This document shows positions 10,570-22,775 of a DNA stretch of 64,000 nucleotides, piece after piece (the stretch's first letter is position 1; each line of letters starts with the position of its first letter). The DNA lies in contig NC_134030.1 in NCBI RefSeq assembly GCF_964204645.1, positions 19,597,110 through 19,661,109 on the forward strand, written 5' to 3'. Made by a program: the position numbers and the translations under genes. The notes beneath the pieces were generated by a model. It saw nothing but the letters and a program-made list of their open reading frames with translations. It ran no database searches and was not told where the DNA came from. The stretch is from Tubulanus polymorphus (lineage: Eukaryota > Nemertea > Palaeonemertea > Tubulaniformes > Tubulanidae).

Positions 10570-12565
10570 ACGAGGACGACGTGAAATCCACTAACATTCT
10601 TTCCTTGATCAATTCTTCGCTAAATCGGGGGATACCGGCACCGCTACTGTACATTCATAAAGATCCGCTAGATGATTTGTTTGGAAATTTTCAGGTTTCA
10701 AGTCCCCACTTCAGGTAAACCAATTCTCACTGCGGATAACCTATCTTTCACCATTAGGTGTGTACCGGTACCCCAACAGGGATCTGAATTAATTTCATCT
10801 GTGTTAATATAACCCAAGTCAGATTTGAACGTTGAAAATACATCGTCTCTTAGCAAAACTCACCACCGCTCATCCATCGACCCGCATGACGCGTCGGTGC
10901 TCAACAGGGAACCAGAGACATGATTAAGGAGAGGCATTGGGAAAGCCATACAGACGAGGTCCTTATTCTAATTGGGAGTCGACGCCAGCTCCCCCTTGCA
11001 GAACAATTAAACGATAACTATACACATGCATGGGTTTGGATTGAAAGCGGTGTTGAGTTATTTTGGTTCAAAATTCGTGGATTTTCAACGGTCAAATCAT
11101 ATATTATTTTCACTGCAATACTGTCTCTCTCATATTCGCATTTTGTTCCGTATGAAAAATAAAAGTATTCTGTTTAACGGCATTACGGTCGTCTTAGTTT
11201 CATCGATGCTCCGCAGTTCCGTTTATGCCTCGTTCGCACGAATTGGAATCTTCTTTATCTCGTTTTTCCAACAAAACATCAGTAATTCAGTACGAGAACA
11301 CCAGGTGGCACTGAAGCCAGCGTAGTATTCCATTTACGTGAAATATAGTGAGTTTCGTTTAACAACATACACCTTTTCTGCTTTAAAATGATAATCGATG
11401 TACAATCGTGTTTCTAAAGCCGGGCGTAGGTCGGCCTGGCGACGGCTTGCGACTCACTGCGACCGCCAGCGACGATCGCGTCGCAACGACCAACCGACCT
11501 ACGCTACCTTGCGATTACCAGCGACGGGTTGCGACTGCCAGCGACGCCTGTCGCAATGAGTCGCACATGTTCTACTTTCTGCGACGCGACGCGACCGTCG
11601 CAACCGACCTACGCACTCTCGCGACTGTGGTCGCTCGCTGACAATCGCGTCGCAACCGACTTACGCCCCCACTTGTGACGCAACGCGACGGTCGACATCA
11701 CGCTGGATTGATTTACGGTTTGTCAAAAAGAGTTTGGGTTGTGACTGACTGAATATGAGTTTGACTAGATGTAGAATTTTGCACACAGGAATAAAAAGTC
11801 ATACGTAGAAGTATTTGTTCCTGAAACGTCTGTATTTAGAAATCTTTTCATTTAACTTTGATTGAAAATATCGACTACTTTTAGATATATGCCACATCGA
11901 ACAACGCTCGAAGACTGTCTAACAAACAAAATTTAATAATGTTAGGTTTTTGTTTATATGTTGGCGGTTGGTCAGGATTTTGGATGCTTTTTAAGTATTT
12001 GGTTAAAAGGGCCATCAACGAATACAGAGTTTATAGAGTTACATGGCCCCCATCAACTGGAAAACTAAATGAAGTAAATAGGCATTCATCATTTTCCACT
12101 AAAGTCTATTTGAAAAAGTAATATGTGATGACGAAATTTTATCGAATATGAAATTGAAGATTTAGATATTTTCTGAAATCTGAAAGCGGTAAAAACTCTC
12201 GATTGTTTGAATTTTTCATTCATGGTGCAGAATTTATGTTGATAGAAATTGCATTTAACTCAAAAATTCAACTGTTACTCATTTCTTTTCGCAACTATCC
12301 GTGATAGAAGATATTTAAATTGATGCTTTTATGATATGGATATATAGCACTCCTAGTGTGTATTTAAAGTACTACGTGGTAATGAGTACTCAGAATAAAT
12401 CAGATATCCATAAATATATGAGTTAAAATAATTGTTTAAGTGATGTGAAGCGAATTCAAGAGCGAAATCGCGGAAAGGAGTCTGGTGAAAACATATGTAT
12501 TTCGACTGAAGAATATTTAAGCTATTTCGATAAGTGCCTAAAGGTAATATCGACTGACAAATGTT
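10570..12565. other. Intergenic region between lectin B and the giant receptor (copy 1; repeated at 44,848-46,843)
   Basis: Lies between the 3' ends of two convergent genes. An AATAAA at 11,157-11,162 (plus) could serve lectin B about 590 bp past its stop. The GC-rich repeat island at 11,417-11,674 is listed separately. The rest is AT-rich with no coding signal. Confidence 0.5.
11417..11674. mobile_element. GC-rich CGAC-repeat element, probable MITE (copy 1)
   Basis: A sharply bounded GC-rich, CpG-dense island in AT-rich DNA. It is built from repeats of GCGAC and of GTCGCAACCGACCTACGC (clear copies near 11,596 and 11,649, a split one near 11,479). The ends form an imperfect inverted repeat, GGGCGTAGGTCGG on the left and CCGACTTACGCCC on the right. 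No coding sequence is credible: its open frame is a by-product of the repeat. Confidence 0.65.
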
Positions 12566-15500
12566 TTAGCGAGTTTTCGAAGTCCGTTTATTTCTAGCCC
12601 GAATCGATTTAACATCAATAGTGAGGATGGTGTAAAGAAGTGGATTCAGTGACGAGTTGATCGGTAGGAAAAGTACCGCCAACCAAGCCGCCACTTGGTT
12701 CGGTATTTCTACTCGCAATACAGCGCAAAACTGAACGATAATTATCGGTAACCAGCAAAATGAATTACACAGATTTATCACTAAACTCCTACGTGCCAGA
12801 ATCAATTCGGTAGGATCAGCTCTACCCGAGCCGGACCTGCTTCCAGATACGAGTCTATACATCTGTGCATACGTCATCATTATTGTAGCAAGTACGACCG
12901 AGTTAAACACGGCAAAAATAGCGAATGAGTATTGCCAGGCGTGGACATCGATGGTCAGTAAATTCATAGGTAGACAAACACCAGTTGTGCCGTAAAAGTT
13001 ATATCCGAAGTAAGAAGATGACGATAGCGGTAGCATTGAAACGATGCTTAAAATGACCCAACAAATGCAGCAAATGCCGGATACAGATTTCGAAGATATG
13101 ATTGGGCTTCCTGAAAATGGATCGACGATATTTGAGTACCTTTGAAGGGTAAGAATGAGGAGAAAAGTCAAAGATCCCTCGCACGAAATCGTCAATGTAA
13201 TCCCGGCGAGTCGACACGATAAACTATCTGTCCAACTTTCCGAATTCAGGAAATATGAACCTTTATAGACGTAATCGGCTCCTGCGATCAGAAACAGATA
13301 AATCGACATCAGGAAATCACAGGTGGCAATATTAATGATGAGGATATCAGAGGATGTATTACGTGATTCGGAGGAAGCATTTCGAAACTTTTGTATGCGA
13401 AGTAAAATGACAATGATGTTCGCAAAAAAGCTGAATGAAGCGATCACCCAAATGATTGCTCTAAGAACAGTGTTACCCATCAGGTCGGAACAAGAAGAAA
13501 ATTGGTCGGCTTCCGGGAGACACTGGTCAACATTCGGAACCATGCAACAAAATTTGTACGCGTCAGAAGTCAAAGTACTTAATGCTAAAAGACTGTCGAA
13601 AATGTTTTTATCTACGGTTATGACTTTTGAATTTTTGGTTAGATCAAGATTTCTAAGTTTTGATAACCCTTCAAACGCATTTGGTGAAATATATCTAATT
13701 CTGTTACTGCTGATATTCAACGACTCTAAAGCGGATAAACCACTGAACACGTTTTCACCGAGTAACGACAAGGAAAGTCCGTGAAGATCGAGATCTCTAA
13801 CTGACTTTAAGCCATCAAAACTGCCTTCTCCTAAATATCTCACTGGATTTCCAAAAATCAAAAGCTTTTTCAAACTATACAAACCGGCGAATGTATTAGC
13901 GGACAATGATATTATGCGGTTATATGTAAGATCTAATGTATGTAGATTATGCAGGTTTGAGAACGAGTTTGGAACAATATAAGACAAATTGTTACGTGAA
14001 ATATTAAGGAAATGTAGATAGAGGTAAGAAAAAAACGTAGATTCATTGAATACAACTCGGTTTCGTGATAAAATCAGAACTCGAGTTGATGCTGAGAAAA
14101 TGCCAGTAATTTCTGCCAGATCTGCATGATCGCAATCGACTAAATAGCCTTGGCATTTACAATATTTTGGACACTTGACATTACAGTATGACTCGTCATC
14201 AGTGGTATGTTTACAATTGACAACACCGTCACAAACTTCATATTGAGGTATACATCGGTTTTCCTGGCCACATTTGAACATGCCGGGACACGACAAAGTC
14301 TCGCAGTTTCGCTCGTCTTCTGAATTAGGACAATCGGATCGACCATCGCACACCTGTCCCATCGGTATACAGTAAGATGCTGGACATTTAACAGTACCAG
14401 CTGGACATTTGAAATCAGTACAACCTTGTATATGCTCGAGCCTTCTACATACCGGGTAACCAATCGGCATCCTTTCTAAAATGCATCTGTGACGTCTAGA
14501 ATAACAATGAGGAGATTCAAAAGAACATCTTTGTTCATCAGATTTCGTACATAAGTTTGTGAAATTAGTCGTGCAGTAGTTCTCCGTAGTGCACTGAATA
14601 TTCGGGTTAACAGTTATATTTGTGACTATTTCATCTTCTTCGAGGTCCCCACCACAATCAACAACACCATCGCGATACAACAGAGAACTGATACATTCAC
14701 CATTTACACACAGAAACCCGTTACATTCATCTGAAGAGCAGCCGATCTCATCAGATTTATCTTTACAATCAACCAGTCCATCACATCGTTTATATCTACC
14801 TACACATTGTCTATTGTTGCACTTAAACTGTTCAGAGGAACATGAAGTATGATAGCACGAGTTCTCATCTGATCCGTCAGCGCAATCTCGTACAAAATCG
14901 CACAAATTACTAACAGATATAACTTCTCCATCGGTACAGTGGAACTGACTCTGTAAGATTGATTTCGAACAATCGAGTTCATCATCACCGTGTTGACAGT
15001 CGTTTCTGGTATCACATACGCGATGGTCGCCGATACATCTTTGATCGTTACATTCAAATTGCCACGATTTACAACCACTTATAGAAGCCAACTCTTCACC
15101 AGTTACATTATAGGAACATAGCACGGAATGCGCTACATCTGTGATATTATCGAAGGCAGTCACTGACCATTTCACCGTTTTTATATATGTCATCTCATCT
15201 CTGGTCAAAACTGGATTCAGAGCAAGAAATTCACTATCCGTAGCCTTCACCAGTATAGCACCATATTGATGTTCATAATGAAATATTTGAATCAAATGTT
15301 GAATTTTACTATCATTGGATACTATACCTATTTCTCCACCAATTGTATGACACATTCTCTCAGCTTCCCGAACTGCCAATCTTTGAGTATCCCAGGCTGT
15401 AAGTATCTGATAGCAATTTCTTTCTAAACCAATCCATCCTTTAGAACATGTTGAGTTTACTGCTTTAAATATCTGAGAACGATAAGTTCCGTTTTTGTTT

Positions 15501-18500
15501 GAAATACTCGACAATTCGTGATTGTTGATAGTTATGTAGTTATTTGCGTCTTTCTCACAAACGAAAGTTGTTCGAGTCTCCTCTATTTGACACGGGAATC
15601 GAACCCAGTTCGCTGATCCTCGTGGATTATTCAGTATCATCGCCGTACACGGCATATTGACGTCATTTATCGGTTGTTTTCGTAGAGGAGATATCAAGCC
15701 TCGTATAACTTCTGGTATCGTTTCGTTTATCATAGCAGGTCTAAACCATTCTGTGTAGCTCAACGGTTTCCTATCAGTCCAAGTGTAGAAACCATCATTC
15801 TGTTGCAAAATAGAAATCAGTTTCATTCATCGAAATGGTTTTAACAGTGTTCACGACGATTAAATTATAGATATCTAACTTGTACTTGATTTCAGTTTAT
15901 TCCACTTAGATTTTGACACAATTTACGTTCAAGATACTATAGAAATCATTTTCAATAATTATGAGAGTTTTTTAGGTATAAGTAGAGAATGCACGAGTGT
16001 CTGAATCTGTATAAAATTTCAAAAACCATTTTCAACAAAGAGAAGTAAACATTTTTATAGTAGACTTTGAAATTACCTGCCATTTCAATCCAATCATCAC
16101 AATCAGCGCCGCATGTGAATACGCCTCCAGGAGAAGTTTAGTAGCGAACAGTTTTTTTACAGCGATAATTTCATCTTGTGAGTTGATACTGAGAAGATGT
16201 CCACCGTATTTCTGTTGACAGTACATTTCAGCGTTCTCCCAGTTCAGACGTTTGTGCTTTATGTATCTTATACACGAAACACCTGAATCTAGAAAATCTG
16301 ATCGGCAGTAACTTATTTCAGGTGTTTGTAAAGGCGATTGTTCTAAAGTGTATTGAATTTGAAATGTTGGGATATAGTTTGTTGCTTCGAAGTAAACGTC
16401 GTGCCCGAGTAGACTGTACAATACAAGTCCAGGTACAGCGTTATTTTCACATATTTTAGTCTCGAGACGATGCAGCCCAAAGCCGATTCCATGATTACCA
16501 GGTTTCAAGATAATCTGTACTAGTAATAGAAGATCTCTGATTGTAAAAATATCAGAAGGGCTACACGAGGCTTGTCCAATATATTTAAACAGGAATCTGA
16601 TGTAATATGAATGTGTATTTGTGGGGTTACGAAATGAATAGAATCGCGATTTACTCCTTTTTGTAAAAAAAGACGGATAGTTCGGTGATTGTACGACTCC
16701 ACATTCCTCTAATACCCACGGGATGACGATGAATGAATTTGAACTGATCATCGGGGAATCTCGATCTGCCTTCAATCCCAAACATTTACGTCGTAGTACT
16801 ATCATTATTGCACTACTCCAGAACCCATAACCACTTCCTTTGAATATCAGATGATTCGATACGAGACTGTTGTTCAATAATCGATTTGTAAGAGTAACAT
16901 AATAACATGTAGTTAAACCGCGGGCACATACGTCAATTTGATATTCATATTCTGATAAAATATAAATGTTTTCTAAAGGAAGGCGCCGGTTTTCGGGTGT
17001 AATCACGAGACAGTGTGACGTCATATTGATCTGATTTTCTCCTTTCCGCAGAACATACCCGTCACAATCAGTAGGAATGAATCCGAGATGCCCAGAGTAA
17101 GGTACATCATTATAAGCGTATCCTACTACAGTAACCGGTCCTCCTGATGTAATCAGACTGACGACGTGACGACCGTACCACATACCACCAGGACAATACG
17201 GACCATAGCGTCTAGCTGTAAAATTACCACCATCATATATATAAAATCCAGCTCTCTCGCACGTCTCTGATAAAACTGTTAGTTTCAATCCATCCTCATA
17301 GATATCAACTTTCTGTTTAGATTCTAAGGTATTTATACGATACATAAATTTTTCCGTCTTCGACCTCGGGAACAGATCCCTGGCAGGCAATCCGTAAATG
17401 GAGCGATACATCTACAAAAATCAATAAATCACCATTAATAGAATTTCGTATCTATGTTATTCTGGATTAATCCATTTTAGAGGTATATTATGTTTTACAA
17501 TTATCAAAGAATATAACCGACATATACTACAAAGAATTCAGTTTTTCATTATGCATGAAATATCCAACGCCAAATAATTGTCGAAAGTAGATCTTAAAAA
17601 ATCTGTCTGGGCCACGCAAAAACTATAGCTCGTTCTTCATCAGTTTTGTTTTCCGCGCGCGTTCGTCAAAAATAGTTCGTCATTAAAAAATAGGAATAAA
17701 AATGCGCATCCCGCATGCCGAAATCTGATTTCGTTTCTCGGATGAAAATAAACGCAAAAGCACGCATCCAGATAAATAATTTCATCACACTTTATACGTG
17801 TTCGTCTTGAGGTCACTACTCAATTGTTACTATGGCAGGTGAGCATTTCGGTAAAGAAGTGCTTTGCAAGCTAATTCAAGGTCGTTGACGCCTACATTTT
17901 CCCGTTTTCAAAGTAGAAAATAGTCGTCCTCGTCACTTTTGCAATTCGGAATGAGGCTTTATATTCCGCTCTTTGTTTCTAAGGGAGGTGCAAATAAAAA
18001 GTCGACGGAATTTTTGATTATGTTTTCGGTCAAATTAAAATCAATATTTCTTATTTTTTAATACAATACAAACTTTCTCTCCGATTTTTGGTTTTTATTT
18101 CCGCGGTTCACGAATTTCACGAGGTTCACGAATTTACATTTAACAATTTAGTTATACAGCATTATCCGAGAAATAATTTTTACTCACCCTGTGTTTGTGG
18201 ACTTGTACGTCTCCTATAGAGATAGATTTTACTTCAAATTCAATTTTTACATTCGATTGTAAAACACCTGATCTTATTAGAACGCACAGTATGACGAGAA
18301 TGTCGTCAGATTTAACACTCAATGATTCCAGGTAGTTGTAACCGAGTAAAATATCAGTTCCTACAACGCGTAACCCTTCTAGTTTATATACACCAATGAC
18401 GTCATCGGATGTGCTGAGATCACGTGTCCAGTTGAAGATGACGTACTGTAACACCTGCACTGTGATAGACCAGCAGTGTAAGTGTTTTGATCGAGTTATT

Positions 18501-19393
18501 ACGTGTAAACTGTTGTCATCAGGAATGAGCACTCCAGACTCGTTATTAGAGATTTGAATTAACGGATTAGAGACGTTCCAATCAGATATTCTATAGATCT
18601 GAATTGATAGTTGTGATATAAGTACGTTTCGCCCAAGTAGCAAACTGATCATAGCTTTGTTTGTCTTAGTATAAAAGGATGAAGGTGGATGCCCGGTTTG
18701 TTCTGGTATTACAGCAATAAGTTCACTGCTATTCCATCCGTCATGAATTTGAACAGTTGCCGCTGGATCAGTGCCGGGATATATTTCGAATTTTATCTGC
18801 GAAAACGTGAAATTCATAGCAAAACCATCCGGGATCCCGATCCATTCCAAATACAATTTACATTGCCATATCAACATAGCAAACTTGTATCCTATCGATG
18901 TTGGTAATTTGTTAATTTTTAAATTGTATTTTGTGCAGTTGTGAATTAATTTCAAATTGTTTCGTTCTAAACGATATGTGATATAAACCCAACTTCCCCG
19001 CGCACCACCGAGGTCACTTCTAAACATCAACGAGATCGAATCGTTACGGCGGATTTCATGTTTTCCTTCGCCGCAGAATCTGTTATCGGACTCACCGACG
19101 AGAAGGTAGTTATCACTACAGAATATCGACGGCTCGATGTCGTAGTATAGTTTGATGTTGAAAGTTCCCGGTAAAGAGCTGTTGACGAACCAACGACATT
19201 CAACACCGCGCGTTAACAACGGGTAATTCGGTGAAACGATGTAACCGGACGTAGAATCGACGGGGTACCAAGTGTTGTTACAAGACGAACTGACCGTCAC
19301 AGAGTCAGACAGATCAGCGTGTGCGATGATAACTCGCCAGACGATCAGCGACGCTATAAACAGCGCTCTCAGTCGATCCATACCGAACAACAT
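12566..19393 (-). CDS. Giant chimeric CUB / C-type lectin / LDLa / LRR receptor with 7TM core (copy 1), 1,924 aa
   Basis: Predicted cell-surface GPCR of the leucine-rich-repeat relaxin-receptor-like class with an unusual ectodomain. Exons 19393..18188, 17411..16077 and 15799..12566 join in phase 0 at GT-AG sites. Approximate domains: signal peptide 1-27; CUB 38-145 (GYIVSPNYP); CUB-like 150-510; CUB 639-758 (GVVQSPNYP); C-type lectin domain 771-930, split by intron 2 inside IGLKWQ/NDGFYTW and lacking EPN; a second, degenerate lectin domain 965-1076; six LDLa repeats 1090-1386, most keeping the acidic CDG..DC..GSDE signature; LRRNT and seven LRRs 1387-1590; 7TM 1624-1912. TM2 (NIATCDFLMSIYLFLIAGAD) and NPLLY in TM7 resemble relaxin and glycoprotein-hormone receptors. 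The DRY position reads QRY. The start at M1 or M5 precedes the signal peptide. Unseen 5' exons are possible. Confidence 0.85.
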
Positions 19394-21662
19394 CTACACG
19401 ACAAAATTAACCGAATCTTTCTAATTAAAGTTCAGATTTATTCCCGTCGAATGACGACCGAACACAAAATGCAATTCGTCCAATCAGAAAATTCGCTGAG
19501 AATTTTTCTGAAATAGATATTCTTTGTTGCTGATGCAATGATTTTGACACAGATTCCAATTTCGCGTGCTGAGTATTTTTCACAGACGGATCGGTTTATC
19601 AATTAATAACACATATATATTTCTAGATTTCATGTTGCCTACTGGAAGGGAAGGATCTTCAATCAATTCATATGATTTAGAATATTTAGATTCGCGCACG
19701 AATTCAGCCTGAGAAGTATAAGAACTAATGCCGATGACGTGGTTGATCTAATTTGAATATCGATTTTCTCTAAGCAGTTCAGAAAATTTCCAAACCATAG
19801 TTAAACTTACGTTAGAATTATCACAAAACGTCTCACTCTTTAAAGCCCTCGAAAAGTGTATCAATGACTTCATTTTTAAAGCTCACTCTGTAGATATCGA
19901 ATTCGAATCCGCTCATCCATATATCAGATATAGACTATTCCAAACTCTGCATGCGATCTCTGTCTAATCAAGACGGCTAAGATCTTAGATGATGTTTGGA
20001 GAAAAACCATCAGTAAGGTTTACAAGTTCTATTTCATGCAATGAAATTTAAATGTTGCGATATAACCTGTCTTTTATTCAGGCCGTGCCGAGGGGAGGGG
20101 TTTGGGAGTAACGAACGAACCCAGGCACTTCATACTTGAGATGTGTCTTTTTTCAATCTAAACGCGCCTTTTTTCTTGAAATAGAACTGCCCCTGCAAAA
20201 GCTCAGCAACGGGTTCTCATTCTAGTTAACATTTTATTTGATGGTGATTTATCCTTACCTTCATCCGTCTCATTTTGCACGGAGAGGATTTGAAATAGCA
20301 TTGCCCCTTCTAAAACTTTCTTTTATTTCGTAATTTGTTACCTTCCGGATACCAGTGTTGAGTAAACTCACTGTCTTCGATGACAATTTTATGCAACATT
20401 CAATCACCAGAAAATATGTTTCTCACTCTTTTAACGAAACACTTTGAGGTTTGAAATATTCATCGATGTTGATATTTGATATATAGATTGAGTGATTATC
20501 GATTGCTAGATTTGTTGGAATCCATTTTATATATCTGTTCTGTTAAGAATATTCGTTGAAATTATATCATTCTCTCTTGTTGAAGTATTATTTTCTAAAC
20601 TCATCTATTAAGCAAACCATTCATGAAATAAAAAATTAATTCATGGAAATTAGCAAAGGCGGGGCCGTTTTTAGCGGGAGGATAGGGGAAAGGTGTCCAA
20701 ACATTTTTGAAATTAAGAAAATTCACTGAGATTTTTTTATAGATTGTACTCTGATCGGAAAAACATCAAAACACTGAATATGAAAGTATGAAAATGGCAA
20801 ATCATCATTTGACAATACGACGCTTTGCAGTCGCAATTTTTTTCATTGAGCAACTTTTCTTTCGCATCCCTCTGGCTACGGGTCTGAAGACTCGTAAAAT
20901 TCCGGTGTGACCTACACGTGATTTACATACCTAGATTTAAGTTGACTGCATTAATTATCAGTCATTTATTTTATCGATGATGTTTTTTTTTCTATCGAAT
21001 TTCCGACTAACAATTGTATTCGGCTGTATTTCAGTACCCCTAAATCTCCTCGCTTTAAAATATTTAGTTTGTGGCTGATTTTTATGTTGTATGTTAACCC
21101 TAGCTCGTACTTGTATTAACTATTGTGCCTTAATATTCCCTAGTAAACTCTGCTTGGAATTTGCTAAGTTCATAACTGCTTTTATATTGTATATCAACCT
21201 TCGTTTATACCATCATGAAAATGAAAATACCATGTAAATTACCTGATAATCAAAAAATTTATCATTAGTCTATTCTTAAAATCCAATTGATAATCAGTAG
21301 TAACGCAGTAATCTAATTTCGAATGTGTATATAGTATAGATAGAAAATAAACTGTAGCATTTTATTATCATCATGTGTTCATTTTAAACTGTTGAGATAA
21401 ATCATTGGTGGCATTTTTTCCTACTGTTATTTTTTGTTATTTTCACTGGTGGCATTTTAACCTGTGGCATTTTTCCTACAACCGAACTTCATAATACTCC
21501 TAATAGTTTTTAATCAGTATACCCGCACCACCAACCTTTGCCTTAATCTCTGATTCTAACTCGATACTAGGTTCATTTAGAATGATAAGTTGATGGATCG
21601 AAAATGAGAGTACATAACTTCAAATTGTAGCATAAAATAGAATAGTCATTAGAATTGAATAA
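19394..21662. other. Intergenic region upstream of the giant receptor (copy 1; repeated at 53,672-55,940)
   Basis: Would hold the receptor promoter and the 3' end of the neighbouring GPCR. AATAAA on the minus strand at 21,361-21,366 is a candidate polyadenylation signal about 300 bp past the stop of GPCR 1. Three copies of a GTGGCATTTTTCCT-type motif lie at 21,408-21,483. No coding sequence or convincing TATA box was found. The identity between duplicate copies breaks at 21,459. Confidence 0.45.
21408..21483. repeat. GTGGCATTTTTCCTAC motif cluster (copy 1; repeated at 55,686-55,761)
   Basis: Three variants of GGTGGCATTTTTCCTAC in about 75 bp, the last followed by AACCG. The pattern resembles the GGGATTTTTACCTACAACC array at the right end of the foldback at 31,640-32,402, suggesting a subterminal repeat of a related DNA transposon. 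No opposing inverted partner was seen here. Confidence 0.4.
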
Positions 21663-22616
21663 TCATTTCACCTTTTTACTACAGCGTATTCTAATACAAA
21701 AATATTCACGAATTTCTCGTCCCAGTAAAAGATATATGTAGAAATTTACTACAAAGTTACAAATAAGGAATTGATTGAAAATACCGAGTATAACTTCTTT
21801 CCGTTCCGTCGGGATTGGTAGAAATACGATAATAGTTGTCGGGAGTGTAAAAGTTGCAAATGCTAGTGAAACTGTAACCAGCATTATTGTCGTACGTTTT
21901 GATTTCGTAGTTTTCTGATCGGACGAAACAATTTTCGAACCTCTGAATAACTGAACTATTATAAAAGAGTTCGATAGAAGAATCAAAGTTAAAGGTAGAA
22001 TGTTAACGTGGATGACGATTGCAGTGAAATATTTTACTTGGTCCAATAGTTCGTAGTAACATCCGGACAACTGGTCGGAAAAATATATCGATAGAGTAGG
22101 TAGAAGATTCAACATCAGTACATTCACTGCAGTAATTATCAGTATAACAAATCTAGCGAATCTCGGTGTACATATCAAACGAGATGTGAACGGGAAGAGC
22201 ACAACCGCCGCGCGTTCTAGTGATATCGCTACTATCAACCACGAACTATTGCAGTTTACAAGTACCATTATAAATTCATAGATTTTACAACCGATTAGTG
22301 AATTAATCATTAATAAAGGTATTTCTTTGACGTTAAAGAGAACAAACTGTAAAACAGGCATCAGTGTATACCCAACGCAGAACATAAAATCGCAGACTGA
22401 TAAAACGATAAGATAATTGGCGTATGATAATTTGCGGAATCTGCTGCTCGTCATAATCAGGAAAGTAGCTGAATTTCCAAAGGCTCCAAACAGGAACAAT
22501 ATAGTCAGACCAGTCAATAACAAAATGAGGTGCGTGCCAGACGCGTTTGCCACGGACATGAGAACGATATAGCCAACGTAAGTTCGACCAATTTGTTTCT
22601 GAGTCAAATTCATCAT
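21663..22616 (-). CDS. Rhodopsin-class orphan GPCR 1 (copy 1), 317 aa, single exon
   Basis: Seven-transmembrane receptor at the cell surface, probably for a neuropeptide; the ligand is unknown. Landmarks: GN at 47-48 in TM1; LSVCD with D76 in TM2; C110 at the top of TM3 and C186 in the second extracellular loop, which can form the usual disulphide; ERA (134-136) in place of DRY; a basic third loop (KTTKSKRTT); FTLP in TM6; NFYIY (291-295) in place of NPxxY; short tail. At 317 aa it is complete but compact. It is closely related to the 318-aa receptor 1.5 kb upstream, with long identical stretches in TM1-TM4 and loop 3, so the pair arose by local duplication. FMRFamide-receptor-like is the nearest group I can suggest. 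A degenerate minisatellite begins 5 bp upstream of the start codon. Confidence 0.87.
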   Translation of the reverse strand: MMNLTQKQIGRTYVGYIVLMSVANASGTHLILLLTGLTILFLFGAFGNSATFLIMTSSRFRKLSYANYLIVLSVCDFMFCVGYTLMPVLQFVLFNVKEIPLLMINSLIGCKIYEFIMVLVNCNSSWLIVAISLERAAVVLFPFTSRLICTPRFARFVILIITAVNVLMLNLLPTLSIYFSDQLSGCYYELLDQVKYFTAIVIHVNILPLTLILLSNSFIIVQLFRGSKIVSSDQKTTKSKRTTIMLVTVSLAFATFTLPTTIIVFLPIPTERKEVILGIFNQFLICNFVVNFYIYLLLGREIREYFCIRIRCSKKVK

Positions 22617-22620
22617 TTAT

Positions 22621-22775
22621 GAATGAAGGTCAACGATACTTGCTGACTGTCCGAGGGTGTACTGACTATCCAAGAGTTATATGACTGTCTGTAAGTGTCC
22701 ATACTGTCGGATAGTGTTCCGACTGTCAGAAAGTACCAAGGTCTGAGAGTGTACAGACTGTCTAATAGTGTATTC
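22621..22775. repeat. Degenerate GACTGTCTGAGAGTGT minisatellite 5' of GPCR 1 (copy 1; repeated at 56,899-57,053)
   Basis: About eight diverged units of roughly 18-19 bp, such as TGACTGTCCGAGGGTGTAC and AGACTGTCTAATAGTGTA, starting just upstream of the start codon (receptor on the minus strand). Same family as the larger array 5' of GPCR 2, in the same position relative to the gene. Confidence 0.8.

Noticed and set aside
11408-11641. 77-codon frame across the GC-rich island
   Set aside because: Open only because GCGAC repeats lack stop codons; composition follows the repeat.
13323-13784. 153-codon plus-strand open frame
   Set aside because: It lies antisense to the 7TM and LRR coding exon of the giant receptor and has no family features.
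15594-15615. B-box-like GGGAATCGAACCC suggesting a tRNA
   Set aside because: It lies inside the conserved lectin-domain coding exon and has no partner A box or foldable arms.
15800-15826. ATG at 15,826 as start of an independent 1,086-aa receptor
   Set aside because: The nine codons before residue N10 are intron sequence ending in CAACAG; the preceding exon ends in the matching half of the lectin domain in the same phase.
17409-17411. ATG at 17,411 as start of a separate 459-aa protein
   Set aside because: It is preceded immediately by a TTTTTGTAG acceptor and joins in phase 0 to the exon ending at 18,188; there is no signal peptide.
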